From positions 3,168,001-3,232,000 of the forward strand of contig NZ_CP067377.1 in assembly GCF_019565455.1 (NCBI RefSeq): a stretch of DNA of 64,000 bases, written 5' to 3'. Made by a program: the position numbers and the translations under genes. Each line of letters begins with the position of its first letter. The first letter of the stretch is position 1. The stretch comes from Flavobacterium oreochromis. Its GTDB lineage: Bacteria > Bacteroidota > Bacteroidia > Flavobacteriales > Flavobacteriaceae. The notes beneath the pieces are model-generated. The model worked only from the letters and a program-made list of their open reading frames with translations, was not told the origin of the DNA and did no database searches. Shown in pieces: positions 11,589-21,927 of the stretch.

Positions 11589-13562
11589 TTATTCTTTTTC
11601 TTTGATTCTTTCTAATTTTATTTTTTCTGGAGCATGAAGAACCATCGGGAATTTTTCAACTTTTACAGAGCTAATATCTAATCCGAAAGCGCTCTCTTCT
11701 GATAATGAAAATTTCTTTAAAAAGAAATAAGTATTCATTACTATTTTTTCAGCAAAATCTAAGAAACTATCATTAGAAAGGTATTTTTCAGATAGAATAA
11801 ATTTAAAATCACCTAAAATTTTATTTTTATGTAAAGATTCATATCGACTGGTAATATCTACTTCTCCTTTTTCTACCATATCTTTAATAACTTCTTTAAA
11901 CATTAAATTAATTTTAGTAGGCTCTCTAAATCCTAAGTTAAAATCAATACGATATAGATCATCCTTAATTATTTCAGTTACACGATATTCTTTTCTATAA
12001 GGTTCATTTGTAACATTAACATGTATAAACCAATAGATATCAGCACGTTTAGGACGCTTTTGTAAGATAGAATACATTACTTTTTCTTCAATTTCATCTA
12101 CACGCCCTGCATTAGTCATATATACTAAGTGAGTAGCATATTTAGGAATTGATAAATCTACACTTAATTCTGCTAATACTTTTTTATAGTGTTCAACTTT
12201 TACAAATTTTGTATAGTTTTTACCTATTTGCTTAGCTCTATACCATACAGCCATGACAAATATTAATAGTGAAGCAATAATAAGAGTTACGTATCCACCA
12301 TGTGCAAATTTATCTAAACAGGCAATTAGGAAACTAAACTCAATTGCTAAATAAAATAAAATAATAGGTATTATTATATAAACAGCAATACGTTTCATAA
12401 CCATATAATACATTAATAAAATAGTAGTCATGATCATACATAAAACGATAGCTAATCCATAAGCCGCCTCCATTTTACTAGACTCTTTGAAGTACAATAC
12501 AATACCTATACAGCCTGCTAATAATAACCAATTTATAGAAGGAATATATAATTGGCCTTTTAAAACAGTTGGATATTTAATTTTAACTTTCGGCCAAAAA
12601 TTTAATCGAACTGCTTCATTAATTAGGGTAAATGAACCTGAAATTAGTGCTTGTGAAGCAATAACAGCTGCCAATGTAGCAATTAAAATTCCAAAAGGTT
12701 GAAACCAGTCAGGCATTACTAAATAAAACGGGTTAATATTATTTGGATTAATATTTCTTAAAGTTTCTCCTTGATGTTTAATTAAATAAGCACCTTGACC
12801 GAAGTAATTTAACAAAAGAGCAATTTTTACAAAAAACCAACTAATTCTAATATTTTGTCTTCCACAATGTCCCATATCAGAATATAGAGCTTCAGCTCCC
12901 GTAGTACATAAGAAAACAAAACCTAAAACATAAAATCCCTCAGGATGAATTTGTAATAAATGAATAGCATAGTAAGGGTTAACAGCTCTTAATACATCAA
13001 AATTATGAGAAATTTGAATAATTCCTAAGATAGCTAACATTCCAAACCAAATAGTCATCATAGGGGCAAAAAATTTACCTACTAAGCTTGTACCAAATTG
13101 TTGAATTAAAAAAAGTAATACTAAAATAGTTATTACAATAGGAACTGTATTAATTTCAGGAAAATACAATTGTAAACCTTCTACAGCAGAAGAAACAGAT
13201 ATAGGAGGTGTAATAATTCCATCAGCTAATAAGGCAGAACCTCCTACAATTGCAGGTATAATTAGCCATTTAACTTTCGTTCGTTTTACTAATGCGTATA
13301 ATGCAAAAATTCCACCTTCGCCATTATTATCAGCAGATAGTGTCATAATTACATATTTTAAAGTTGTTTGGAGAGTCAGTGTCCATAAAATAGCTGAAAT
13401 TCCTCCTAAAACTACATCGGGGCTTATAGCATGACTGCCTATAATAGCTTTCATTACATACAAAGGAGATGTACCGATGTCACCATAAATAATTCCTAAA
13501 GTAACAAGAATTCCACCTAAGGTAAATTTACTGTGGAGATCTTGATGATGCGTTGCGCTCAT
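11589..13562 (-). CDS. kup: Low-affinity potassium uptake protein Kup
   Basis: An intact protein of about 657 residues with twelve predicted membrane segments and a cytosolic C-terminal domain from about residue 430. The N-terminal signature GIIYGDIGTSPLYV and the stretch DNNGEGGIFALYAL are diagnostic of KUP/HAK/KT potassium-proton symporters. I placed the start at the ATG at 13562 (MSATHHQD), because the nine residues of the longer frame look like leader noise. It is followed after one base by the bestrophin gene, so the transcript may couple K+ uptake with an anion channel. Confidence 0.95.
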   Translation of the reverse strand: MSATHHQDLHSKFTLGGILVTLGIIYGDIGTSPLYVMKAIIGSHAISPDVVLGGISAILWTLTLQTTLKYVIMTLSADNNGEGGIFALYALVKRTKVKWLIIPAIVGGSALLADGIITPPISVSSAVEGLQLYFPEINTVPIVITILVLLFLIQQFGTSLVGKFFAPMMTIWFGMLAILGIIQISHNFDVLRAVNPYYAIHLLQIHPEGFYVLGFVFLCTTGAEALYSDMGHCGRQNIRISWFFVKIALLLNYFGQGAYLIKHQGETLRNINPNNINPFYLVMPDWFQPFGILIATLAAVIASQALISGSFTLINEAVRLNFWPKVKIKYPTVLKGQLYIPSINWLLLAGCIGIVLYFKESSKMEAAYGLAIVLCMIMTTILLMYYMVMKRIAVYIIIPIILFYLAIEFSFLIACLDKFAHGGYVTLIIASLLIFVMAVWYRAKQIGKNYTKFVKVEHYKKVLAELSVDLSIPKYATHLVYMTNAGRVDEIEEKVMYSILQKRPKRADIYWFIHVNVTNEPYRKEYRVTEIIKDDLYRIDFNLGFREPTKINLMFKEVIKDMVEKGEVDITSRYESLHKNKILGDFKFILSEKYLSNDSFLDFAEKIVMNTYFFLKKFSLSEESAFGLDISSVKVEKFPMVLHAPEKIKLERIKEKE

Positions 13563-13663
13563 ATTTGAAGTTAATAAAATAAACGACAAAATTAAATATT
13601 TACAATTAATTGTTTGTATTTTTAAGCTTTTTTTTTATAAACAAGTATCAAAAGTTTTAATCA

Positions 13664-14748
13664 ATGAAAAAAGTATTTTTAATATTTAATATTTTTCTTT
13701 TAATATCTGCCTGTAATACAGTTAAAAATGATTTTTTACATACTGTAAATACTATAAAAATAGATACATTATTAATAGATAAAATAAGTAGTCGTGCTTT
13801 ACTCATAGATGAAGATTATGTTTGGTTTGGAGCAAATCAAGGAAATTTCGGATGTATTTCCTTAAAAGATAAATCTATATTTAGATCTAAAATTGTTGAA
13901 AAAAATATAAAGTTAGAATTTAGAAGTATCGCACAAACTAAAGAAGATATTTTTCTATTAAGTATTGCAAATCCAGCTTTACTTTATAAAGTTAATAAAA
14001 AAACTAAAATAGTAGAAAAAGTATATGAAGAGCATCATGAAAAAGTTTTTTATGATGCTATGCTATTCATAAATAACAAAGAAGGATTTGCTATAGGAGA
14101 CCCTATAAATGAACATCCTTGTATAATAAAAACAGAAAATGGAGGTATTACTTGGAAAAAAATTAATGAAGCCAATCTGCCATATTTTAGATCAGGAGAA
14201 TCTTTTTTTGCAGCAAGTAATACAAATCTTAATTATCAAAAAGGGACACTCTTTATGGTTTCTGGAGGTAAATCTTCCAATCTATATAGTTCTAAAGATA
14301 AAGGTATTAGCTGGAATAAATACTCAACTCCTATTATTCAGGGAGAAAGTATGACAGGAATATTTACATCTGATTTTTTAAATGATAAAATAGGAATAAT
14401 AGCAGGAGGTAATTATGAAAAATTAAATGATAATACATTAAATAAAGCAATTACTTTTAATGGAGGAAAAAACTGGCAATTATTAACTAAAAAAGAGGCT
14501 TTTGGATATACATCTTGTATACAATTTATCCCTAATACAAACGGAAAAGGCTTATTAGCAACAACAGAAGCAGGCATTTTTATTCCAAAAACAGAGGTGA
14601 AAATTGGAATAAATTATTACCTGATAATGATTTTGTTGCTTTTAAATTTATTAACTCTACTACTGCAATTGCCTCTGGTAAAAATAGAATTGTACGATTA
14701 AATTTAATAAAGCAATTAGCTTTTAAAAATGAATCCAAGACCTATTGA
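13664..14748 (+). CDS. Exported YCF48/BNR-like beta-propeller lipoprotein (one frameshift)
   Basis: A lipoprotein signal (MKKVFLIFNIFLLISAC) precedes a repeat-built protein. Recurrent units such as 'TENGGITWKKI', 'SKDKGISWNKY' and 'FNGGKNWQLL' have the Asp/Asn-box-like G-x-x-W pattern of BNR/YCF48-type propellers. The frame breaks at a T5 run near 14578. One T added gives GIFYSKNRGENWNKLLPDNDF and a fourth such unit, with the stop at 14746-14748. Total length is about 361 residues. Homologues are often called 'oxidoreductase' or photosystem II assembly-like proteins without direct evidence. It overlaps the convergent gene at 14716-15021 by about 33 bp. Confidence 0.7.
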
Positions 14749-15021
14749 ATGTAACATTTTTTTGCTAAAAGGAAAAAAGAACTTAGATTGACCAAAAAGC
14801 CAGCCAAAAAACATTAACATAAAAGGGTAGAGGGGTAAAACTAAAATTAAGAGTAGAAAATAATAAAAAAACCAATGTATATCTTCTTTAGTCAATCCTA
14901 TGAACTGCATAAAATACGAAGAAATACGAGCAGATAATGAACCATTTATTGCAAATACAATAAAAATAACTACTAATTGATAATTAGATTTAATTCCCCA
15001 ACGTTCTTTAAGTTTATTCAT
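14716..15021 (-). CDS. DUF6787-type small membrane protein
   Basis: A 101-residue protein starting MNKLKERWGIKSNYQLVVIF, with three hydrophobic segments and a basic C-terminus (FSKKMLHSIGLGF). The opening pattern (K-x-R-W-G-I-x-S-N-x-Q) and the closing pattern are those of the flavobacterial DUF6787 family as I know it. No function is established. Confidence 0.65.
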   Translation of the reverse strand: MNKLKERWGIKSNYQLVVIFIVFAINGSLSARISSYFMQFIGLTKEDIHWFFYYFLLLILVLPLYPFMLMFFGWLFGQSKFFFPFSKKMLHSIGLGFIFKS

Positions 15022-15721
15022 TTAATTATATTTTCACAAATATAATTAACGTATCGGTACTCTGCCAAATAATTGTTGATTATTAGTATTTTGAAAATAA
15101 ATAAAATACTTATTAAGTAAAACATATTTATAGAATATTAACATCATAATTAACCCAGATTACACATTAGAATAAATTTGAATTTTACAAATATATTTTT
15201 AACAAAAATTATACCATAAAAAATGTATTTATTTTAAAAATATTCAGTTAAACATTTGTTTTTATGAAAATTACAAAATGAGTTTTGTTAAAAAATTTCT
15301 AACGCGTAATCTGGGATTAATAAACATTTTATGGAAATTAAATTAATTAGGGAATAAACAATTATTTTTTAGTCTATGGATAATTTTATTTTAAGATTTA
15401 AAACAATTAATTTTTATTTAAAAATCCTATTAAAATAAAGAAGCTGTCCTAATGAGTACTATCCGAACTTATACAAACATAGGATGACAAGATTGCGGAC
15501 TTTTTGGAGAGCCTCTGTTTTCAAGAATGTTTTTGAACTATAATTTATATTATGTAAAATAGAAAAATTAAACATTTCCTTTTGCTTCTATAAAAAATGT
15601 TTCTAATTTTACTTCTAAGTAAAGACAATTAATAATCCTAGTTTGGCAAAGTCTTTGATAATTTTACATTATAATAATTTTAATAATTGTAGCGTAACGT
15701 TTAAAAAAATTAAATAATTCT
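15022..15721. other. Intergenic region containing a MITE-like inverted-repeat element
   Basis: About 700 bp with no credible gene. It holds the inverted-repeat element at 15149-15321 and then AT-rich DNA. A more GC-rich patch near 15440-15530 (aagctgtcctaatgag...) weakly resembles the hairpin near 2636 but has no clear structure. The last 120 bp lead into the DUF294 gene. Confidence 0.5.
15149..15321. repeat. MITE-like element with about 28-bp imperfect terminal inverted repeats
   Basis: The left end reads attaacccagattacac then attagaa. The reverse complement of the right end reads attaatcccagattacgc then gttagaa. The arms agree over about 28 bases with three differences and enclose about 120 bp of AT-rich, non-coding DNA. 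The size (about 173 bp) and the lack of a frame fit a non-autonomous transposable element or an IS remnant. The parent element cannot be named from this window. Confidence 0.5.
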
Positions 15722-17632
15722 ATGAAAAATTCTATAGCCACTAATATTGCTAATTTTTTAAAAGATTTTAAGCCATTTAATTTTTTATCTTTTGAAGATT
15801 TAGAACAAATTGCGCGATATATAAAAGTTATTCATTTAGATAAAAAACAAAAACTTTTTCAAATAAATGATCCTTTACATGATAGTTTTTATGTTGTAAA
15901 TTCTGGTGTTGTACATCTAACTGTAGTATCAGATGCAGAGGAAACTTTATTAAATAAATGCTATACAGGAGATATTTTTGGCTTAAGACCATTTTTTGCT
16001 AAAAATAATTATCAAATGACAGCAAAAGCAAATGAAGAAGCCTTTTTATTTGCAATACCAATTGAAAAGATCAGACCTTTTGTTATACAAAATTCACAAG
16101 TTCTAAATTTTTTATTAGAAAGTTTTGCATTAAACTCAAACAATCCAACAGATCAAGATAAAAAGCAATTAATAGCAGATAATGTTCAACTTTCTGAATT
16201 TCAAAATGATTTTTCATTTATACAGACATTGACATACAACCACTCCCCTTTATTAGTTCAAAGAGAGCAAACTATTAGAGAAGTTGCCCTATTAATGACA
16301 GATAGAATGTTAGATAATGCGTTTATTATAGAAAATAATAAATTAGCTGGTATAGTTACAGATGCAGACTTTAAATATAAAGTTGCTACAGGTAAAAATG
16401 CTATTCAATCTCATATAGATAAAATTATGACTTATCCAGTAATAACCGTTACTGAAAACATTTCATTATCTGAAGCACAATTAGTAATGCTGTCTCACAA
16501 AGTACATCACTTATGTGTAACCATTGATGGAACTCCACATAGTGAAGTAAAAGGGGTTATTACTCAACAAGATTTAGTACAAGCACAAGCTAATTCTCCA
16601 GGTGTATTAATAAAAGAAGCTAAAAGAGCTAATTCTTCTTCAGAATTAAGAGCTGTTTATAAATCTATGGCTTCTATGATGCAACAAGCACTTACTAAAA
16701 ATATCCCATTACAACATCTTTATAATGTAGCTGGAGAAATTATATTAGCAATTATTAATCGTTCTATAGAATTAGCCATCTTAGATTTAGGCTCCCCTCC
16801 TGTTCCTTTTGCTTTTTTAAGTATAGGGAGTCAAGGAAGAAAAGAACAATTATTATTAACAGATCATGATAATATGCTAATTTATGCGGATGTAGATATA
16901 CAACAAGCTAGAAATACTCGTTTTTATTTTAGTCAACTAGCTAAAAAAGTAGCTGAAACACTTGAAAAACTAGGATATAAACATTGTGAATTTGGTAATT
17001 CTGTTACTAATGAAAAATGGTGTAAACCTTTAACAGAATGGGTTTTGCAATATGAAAATTGGATTAAATCTCCTGGAGAATTTACTAATGAACATTGTGC
17101 TATATTCTTTGATTACGAGTTTGTATATGGTGATCAAAGTTTTGAAACAGCTATAACAGATACTATTTCCAAAATTAAAAATAAAGTTTTATTTTTAGAT
17201 TATTTAGGAAATGATGCACTTAAAAAACCTGCTCCACTTAACTTCTTTAAAAAATTTAATGAAGAAGATACAGGTTCTCATTACGGTAAATTTAATATCA
17301 AAGAAAAAGCTCTTAATCAAATTGTAGATATTGCTCGTTTACTAGCAATACAATTTGAATTAAAAGGAATTAACAATACGTATTCTAGATACAAAGAACT
17401 AGCAATAAAAGACCTTGATAATGAAGTAGTTTATCGTCAAGCATCAGAGACCTTCTTATTATTATCAAAATATAGAATTTTAGAAGGTTATAAAAATGAC
17501 AATACAGGTGAGTATATAGATGTAGAACATTTACCTAAGATAGAGAAAGAACGTTTAAAAGAATCACTTTCTGTATTAAAAGATTTAGAAGAAATAGTAA
17601 AAGACACCTTTCAATTAACACAATTTTCATAA
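15722..17632 (+). CDS. cNMP-binding / CBS / DUF294 nucleotidyltransferase-like protein
   Basis: An intact 636-residue signalling protein. Domains in order are a cyclic-nucleotide-binding beta-barrel (about 15-140), a CBS pair (about 165-285) and a GlnD-like DUF294 nucleotidyltransferase (about 310-450), followed by its helical C-terminal partner domain. The nucleotidyltransferase signature is GSQGRKEQLLLTDHD, with G-S and the D-x-D acids. It is followed after one base by a DnaQ-like exonuclease and then by acs on the opposite strand. In many bacteria this domain set sits beside acetate uptake and activation genes, so a role in controlling acetate metabolism is likely. Ligand and target are not shown by the sequence. 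Confidence 0.88.
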   Translation: MKNSIATNIANFLKDFKPFNFLSFEDLEQIARYIKVIHLDKKQKLFQINDPLHDSFYVVNSGVVHLTVVSDAEETLLNKCYTGDIFGLRPFFAKNNYQMTAKANEEAFLFAIPIEKIRPFVIQNSQVLNFLLESFALNSNNPTDQDKKQLIADNVQLSEFQNDFSFIQTLTYNHSPLLVQREQTIREVALLMTDRMLDNAFIIENNKLAGIVTDADFKYKVATGKNAIQSHIDKIMTYPVITVTENISLSEAQLVMLSHKVHHLCVTIDGTPHSEVKGVITQQDLVQAQANSPGVLIKEAKRANSSSELRAVYKSMASMMQQALTKNIPLQHLYNVAGEIILAIINRSIELAILDLGSPPVPFAFLSIGSQGRKEQLLLTDHDNMLIYADVDIQQARNTRFYFSQLAKKVAETLEKLGYKHCEFGNSVTNEKWCKPLTEWVLQYENWIKSPGEFTNEHCAIFFDYEFVYGDQSFETAITDTISKIKNKVLFLDYLGNDALKKPAPLNFFKKFNEEDTGSHYGKFNIKEKALNQIVDIARLLAIQFELKGINNTYSRYKELAIKDLDNEVVYRQASETFLLLSKYRILEGYKNDNTGEYIDVEHLPKIEKERLKESLSVLKDLEEIVKDTFQLTQFS

Positions 17633-17633
17633 A

Positions 17634-18197
17634 ATGCTCGATTGGTTAAAACATTTAGGAAAAGAATATCCAGATTTTTGGAAAAATTATTTAATTCAAT
17701 TAGAAACACCCTCAGTACGAAAGGTTGCTTTACATATTGAAACATCAGGATTAAACTCATCAAAAGATAAAATTATTTCAATAGGAGCTATAGCTATTGA
17801 AAATAATCAAATTTTAGTAGAACAAAGTCTAGAAATTGAATTAGAAAAAGAAAGAATTCTTAATGCAAAAGAACTTACATATGAAGAAGCGCAAGCAATT
17901 GAAGCTTTTATTCATTTCATAGGTAATGCAACACTTATAGGGCATCGTATACATTATGACATTGATATTTTAAATGAATATTTATCAAAATTACATAGTG
18001 GCCGTATAAAAAATAATTTATTGGATATAGAAGTTATGGAAACCAGAATCTTAGATTCAAATTCTAAGGCATTTTCATTAGAAGAATTATTTTCTAATTA
18101 TAAAATAAAAAATCCAGAAATAGTAACTTCTGGTAGTTTAGCCTTTAATATTGGTTTATTATTTTTAAAAATGAGAGGAAAATTAAAAATTAATTGA
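17634..18197 (+). CDS. DnaQ-like 3'-5' exonuclease
   Basis: A 187-residue single-domain DEDDh exonuclease. ExoI sits in 'VALHIETSGLNSSKDKI', where the usual D-x-E is changed to H-I-E. ExoII is 'LIGHRIHYDIDILNEYL', and a late segment follows the fold. Family members trim 3' ends of DNA or RNA. The substitution in ExoI could weaken catalysis, which is worth noting. It is translationally linked to the DUF294 protein (one-base gap) and ends before a bidirectional terminator. Confidence 0.75.
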   Translation: MLDWLKHLGKEYPDFWKNYLIQLETPSVRKVALHIETSGLNSSKDKIISIGAIAIENNQILVEQSLEIELEKERILNAKELTYEEAQAIEAFIHFIGNATLIGHRIHYDIDILNEYLSKLHSGRIKNNLLDIEVMETRILDSNSKAFSLEELFSNYKIKNPEIVTSGSLAFNIGLLFLKMRGKLKIN

Positions 18198-18244
18198 TTT
18201 AATTAAAATATATCTTAACTGATCCTTATTTTTAATTAATTTAT

Positions 18245-18288
18245 AAATATTTAAGCCCATTAATTTAAATTAATGGGCTTAAATATTT
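18245..18288. terminator. Bidirectional terminator between the exonuclease gene and acs
   Basis: A perfect 44-bp palindrome whose core is aagcccattaattt and its complement. It has A-runs before and T-rich flanks on both strands. It lies between two convergent genes, so it can end both transcripts. Confidence 0.85.
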
Positions 18289-18291
18289 TAA

Positions 18292-20200
18292 TTAAACTTT
18301 TCCATTTTTAATTTCATCCACTATTTCTGGATTTAATAAAGTAGAAATATCACCAAAATTTTCTAAATCACCTGATGCTATTTTTCTTAATATTCTACGC
18401 ATAATTTTACCTGATCTAGTTTTAGGTAAACCACTAACGAACTGAATTTTATCTAACTTAGCAATAGGTCCTACTTGGTCTGAAATAATTTGATTAATTT
18501 CGATTTTTAAATTTTCACGGTCACGATGTTCTCCTGTTTCTTTTAGAATAACAAAACCATATAAAGCATTTCCTTTTATATCATGAGGAAATCCTACTAT
18601 AGCACTTTCTGCTACAGCTGGGTGTTCATCAATAGCATCTTCTATAGGGGCTGTTCCTAAATTATGTCCAGAAACGATAATAACATCATCTACCCTACCT
18701 GTTATTCTATAATACCCCACTTCATCTCGTAATGCCCCATCACCTGTAAAATATTTTCCAGGAAATTGTGAAAAATAAGTTTCTCTATAACGTTCATGAT
18801 CTCCCCAAATAGTTCTAGCAATACTTGGCCAAGGAAACTTAATACATAAACTGCCTACTACTTGATTACCTTCTATTTCATTTCTTAATTCATCCATTAA
18901 TACAGGTTGCACTCCAGGTAAAGGAAGAGTTGCATATGTAGGTTTAGTAGGTGTTACAAACGGAATGGGAGCTATCATAATTCCTCCTGTTTCTGTTTGC
19001 CACCAAGTATCTACTAATGGGCAACGTTTTCCTCCTACATGATCATTATACCAATGCCATGCTTCTTCATTAATAGGTTCTCCTACTGAACCAATTACTT
19101 TTAATGATTTTAGAGGGAATTTTTGTACATAATCTAGATTTTCTTTAGCTAAAGAGCGAATTGCCGTAGGAGCTGTATAAAACTGTGTTATTTTATGTTT
19201 TTCTATTATCTGCCAATAACGTGAAAAATCAGGATAAGATAATATTCCTTCACTTATTACGGTAGTAGCTCCATTTAAGAGAGGTCCATATAAAGTATAA
19301 GAATGTCCTGTAATCCAGCCAATATCTGCTGTACACCAAAAAATATCACCATCATTATAATTAAATACATTTTTAAATGTATAAGCTGTATAGACCATAT
19401 ATCCAGCTGTTGTGTGTAACATACCCTTTGGTTTTCCTGTTGAACCTGAAGTATATAGAATAAATAACGGATCTTCAGCATCCATTATTTCAGCAACACT
19501 AGTATCTGAGGCATTATCTAATAGAGGTTGTAACCATTGATCACGCCCTATTTTCATTTCTATTTTTTTCTTTTGTACGCTCAACAACTAAAACAGTTTT
19601 AACACCATGACAACGGTCTAGAGCCTCATCTACAATACTTTTAAGATTAATCTTTTTATCACCTCTATAACCCCCATCAGATGTAATTACCATTTTTGCT
19701 TGAGAATCATTAATACGAGCTTCTAATGCTCCAGCTGAGAAACCAGCAAAAACAACAGAATGAATAGCCCCAATTCTAGCACAGGCTAAAACAGCAATTG
19801 CTAAATCAGGGATCATAGGGAGGTAAATACAAACCCTATCTCCTTTTTCTACTCCTTGTTCTAAAAGAACATTAGCCATTTTTGAAACTCTTTGATAAAG
19901 CTCATTATAACTAATTTTTTGTGTGTCTTCTTCGGGATTGTTAGGTTCAAAAATAATAGCCGTCTTATCACCGCGTCTAGCTAAATGACGATCAATACAA
20001 TTTTTTGTTATATTAACTTTTGCATCAATAAACCATTTAAATTCGGCTTTTTGCATGTCAAAATCAAAAACTTTATCCCATTTTTGGTACCAAACAAAAT
20101 TTTCATCGGCTATTTTGTCCCAAAACTTTTTGGGTTCACGTACCGATTTTTTATACATTTTAAAGTAGTTTTCTAAATCCTTTATGGTATAATAACTCAT
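18292..20200 (-). CDS. acs: Acetyl-coenzyme A synthetase (one frameshift)
   Basis: AMP-forming enzyme that activates acetate to acetyl-CoA through acetyl-AMP. The 636-residue length fits Acs. Visible motifs are the AMP-binding loop YTSGSTGKPKG, the segment TGDGALRDEVGYY, the hinge region GRVDDVIIVSGHN, and the C-terminal KTRSGKIMRRILR, whose Lys is the known acetylation and regulatory site. The frame breaks near 19558-19563 at an A6 run. One extra A gives VERTKEKKIEMKIGRDQW. It is convergent with the DUF294/exonuclease pair. Confidence 0.93.
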
Positions 20201-20493
20201 GATTTGCCTTTTTTATAAAATGGTTTATGACTCGTTAAAATTCTAAAAAGCGAAAATACCATATTTCTAAAGAGTGAGCAATTTATAAATCATTAAATAT
20301 TTACTAAAAAGCAAAAAAGTTTTCTATTGAGTGACTTTAGTATCTTATCTTTTTCTATCTAATTTAAAAGAATTAGATAAAATAGTCTTAAGAAGTATAA
20401 ATTAAATTATTTTTGTGCACTCAAAATAGTCTAGAAATAATTAATATTTTGATTAATCATTCATGATTTATTATAAATAAAATTTAAGATAAA

Positions 20494-21927
20494 ATGTTTT
20501 TTAACTCCTTAGAATTTACAATTTTTTTACCTATTGTTTTTTTACTCTATTGGTTTGTTTTTAATAAATCTAAAAAAAGTCAAAATACTTTATTGATTAT
20601 AGCTAGTTATTACTTTTACGCATGTTGGGATTGGCGATTTTTATTTTTATTAATTTTTTCAACTCTTTTAGATTATATATCAGGTATAAAAATAGAGACT
20701 AGTAATAATCAAAAAAAATCTAAAGTTTGGTTTTGGCTAAGTATTGTGATAAACTTAGGTTTTTTAGGAATTTTTAAATATTATAATTTTTTTGCAGAGT
20801 CTTTCGCTGATTTATGTACTAAAATAGGATTTCAGACTCATCCTTATTTGTTAAAACTTGTATTACCTGTTGGTATTTCTTTTTATACCTTTCATGGTTT
20901 ATCATATGTTATTGATATATATAAAAAGAGAATTAAAGCGGAATATAATTTTATTGATTATTCATTATTCGTTAGTTATTTTCCATTACTAGTTGCTGGT
21001 CCTATAGAAAGAGCTACACACCTACTTCCCCAAGTAAAAATAAAAAGAGACTTTAATTTTGAAAAGGCAAAAGAAGGAACTTTTCAAATTATATGGGGAT
21101 TAGTAAAAAAAGTAGTAATTGCTGATTCCTGCTCATTGTATACAAATGCTATTTTTGATCATGCAAACGGAATGAATTCTTATTCTCTAATTTTAGGAGC
21201 TATTTACTTTGCTTTTCAAATATATGGGGACTTTAGTGGTTATTCAGATATAGCTTTAGGAACATCTAAATTATTTGGAATAGATTTATTAAAGAATTTT
21301 GACTTTCCTTATTTTTCTAGAGATATTGCTGAATTTTGGCGTCGTTGGCATATTTCTTTATCTTCTTGGTTTCGTGATTATTTATATATACCTCTAGGAG
21401 GAAGCCAAGGAGGTAAATGGATGCAGGTTCGTAATACTTTTATTATTTTTTTAGTTAGTGGATTTTGGCATGGTGCTAATTGGACATTTATTGTATGGGG
21501 ACTTATAAATGCTGTTTATTTTTTACCACTATTACTATTTAATAAGAATAGAAATAATGTTGATAGTATTAATTTTGAGTGGAATTTATCAGGAATTAAA
21601 GTTTTAATTAATATGATTATAACTTTTGCTCTTTCTACTCTAGCATGGATATTTTTTAGAGCTAAATCTATAACAGATGCTTATAAGTATATCTATAAAT
21701 TATTTACTAACGGAGATCTTTCTGTACAATACTTAGATAATGAACGTTATTCATATGAATTAATCCCCTTAATATCTTGTTTTATAATATTTGAATGGTT
21801 TAATAGGAATAAAATTGAACCTATTTCTGGAAAATTTGTTTATTTAAAATTATTTATTTTAATTCTAGCTTTAATTGCATTAGGTGTTTATTCTGATTAT
21901 AAAGAGTTTATATATTTTCAATTCTAA
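20494..21927 (+). CDS. MBOAT-family O-acyltransferase (AlgI-like)
   Basis: An intact 477-residue multi-pass membrane protein with the MBOAT/AlgI hallmarks FFNSLEFTIFLPIVF at the start, LPVGISFYTFHGLSYVID, and FWRRWHISLSSWFRDYLYIPLGG. The invariant His lies in GFWHGANWTFIVWG. Such proteins move acyl groups, usually acetyl, across the membrane onto exported glycans or wall polymers. Its stop overlaps the ATG of the SGNH gene (taATGa), the usual pairing with a periplasmic transferase partner. Confidence 0.9.
   Translation: MFFNSLEFTIFLPIVFLLYWFVFNKSKKSQNTLLIIASYYFYACWDWRFLFLLIFSTLLDYISGIKIETSNNQKKSKVWFWLSIVINLGFLGIFKYYNFFAESFADLCTKIGFQTHPYLLKLVLPVGISFYTFHGLSYVIDIYKKRIKAEYNFIDYSLFVSYFPLLVAGPIERATHLLPQVKIKRDFNFEKAKEGTFQIIWGLVKKVVIADSCSLYTNAIFDHANGMNSYSLILGAIYFAFQIYGDFSGYSDIALGTSKLFGIDLLKNFDFPYFSRDIAEFWRRWHISLSSWFRDYLYIPLGGSQGGKWMQVRNTFIIFLVSGFWHGANWTFIVWGLINAVYFLPLLLFNKNRNNVDSINFEWNLSGIKVLINMIITFALSTLAWIFFRAKSITDAYKYIYKLFTNGDLSVQYLDNERYSYELIPLISCFIIFEWFNRNKIEPISGKFVYLKLFILILALIALGVYSDYKEFIYFQF

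Noticed and set aside
15440..15530. Second copy of the hairpin seen at 2636-2677
   Set aside because: Only short words (gctgtcc, ccgaactt) agree and no stem forms.
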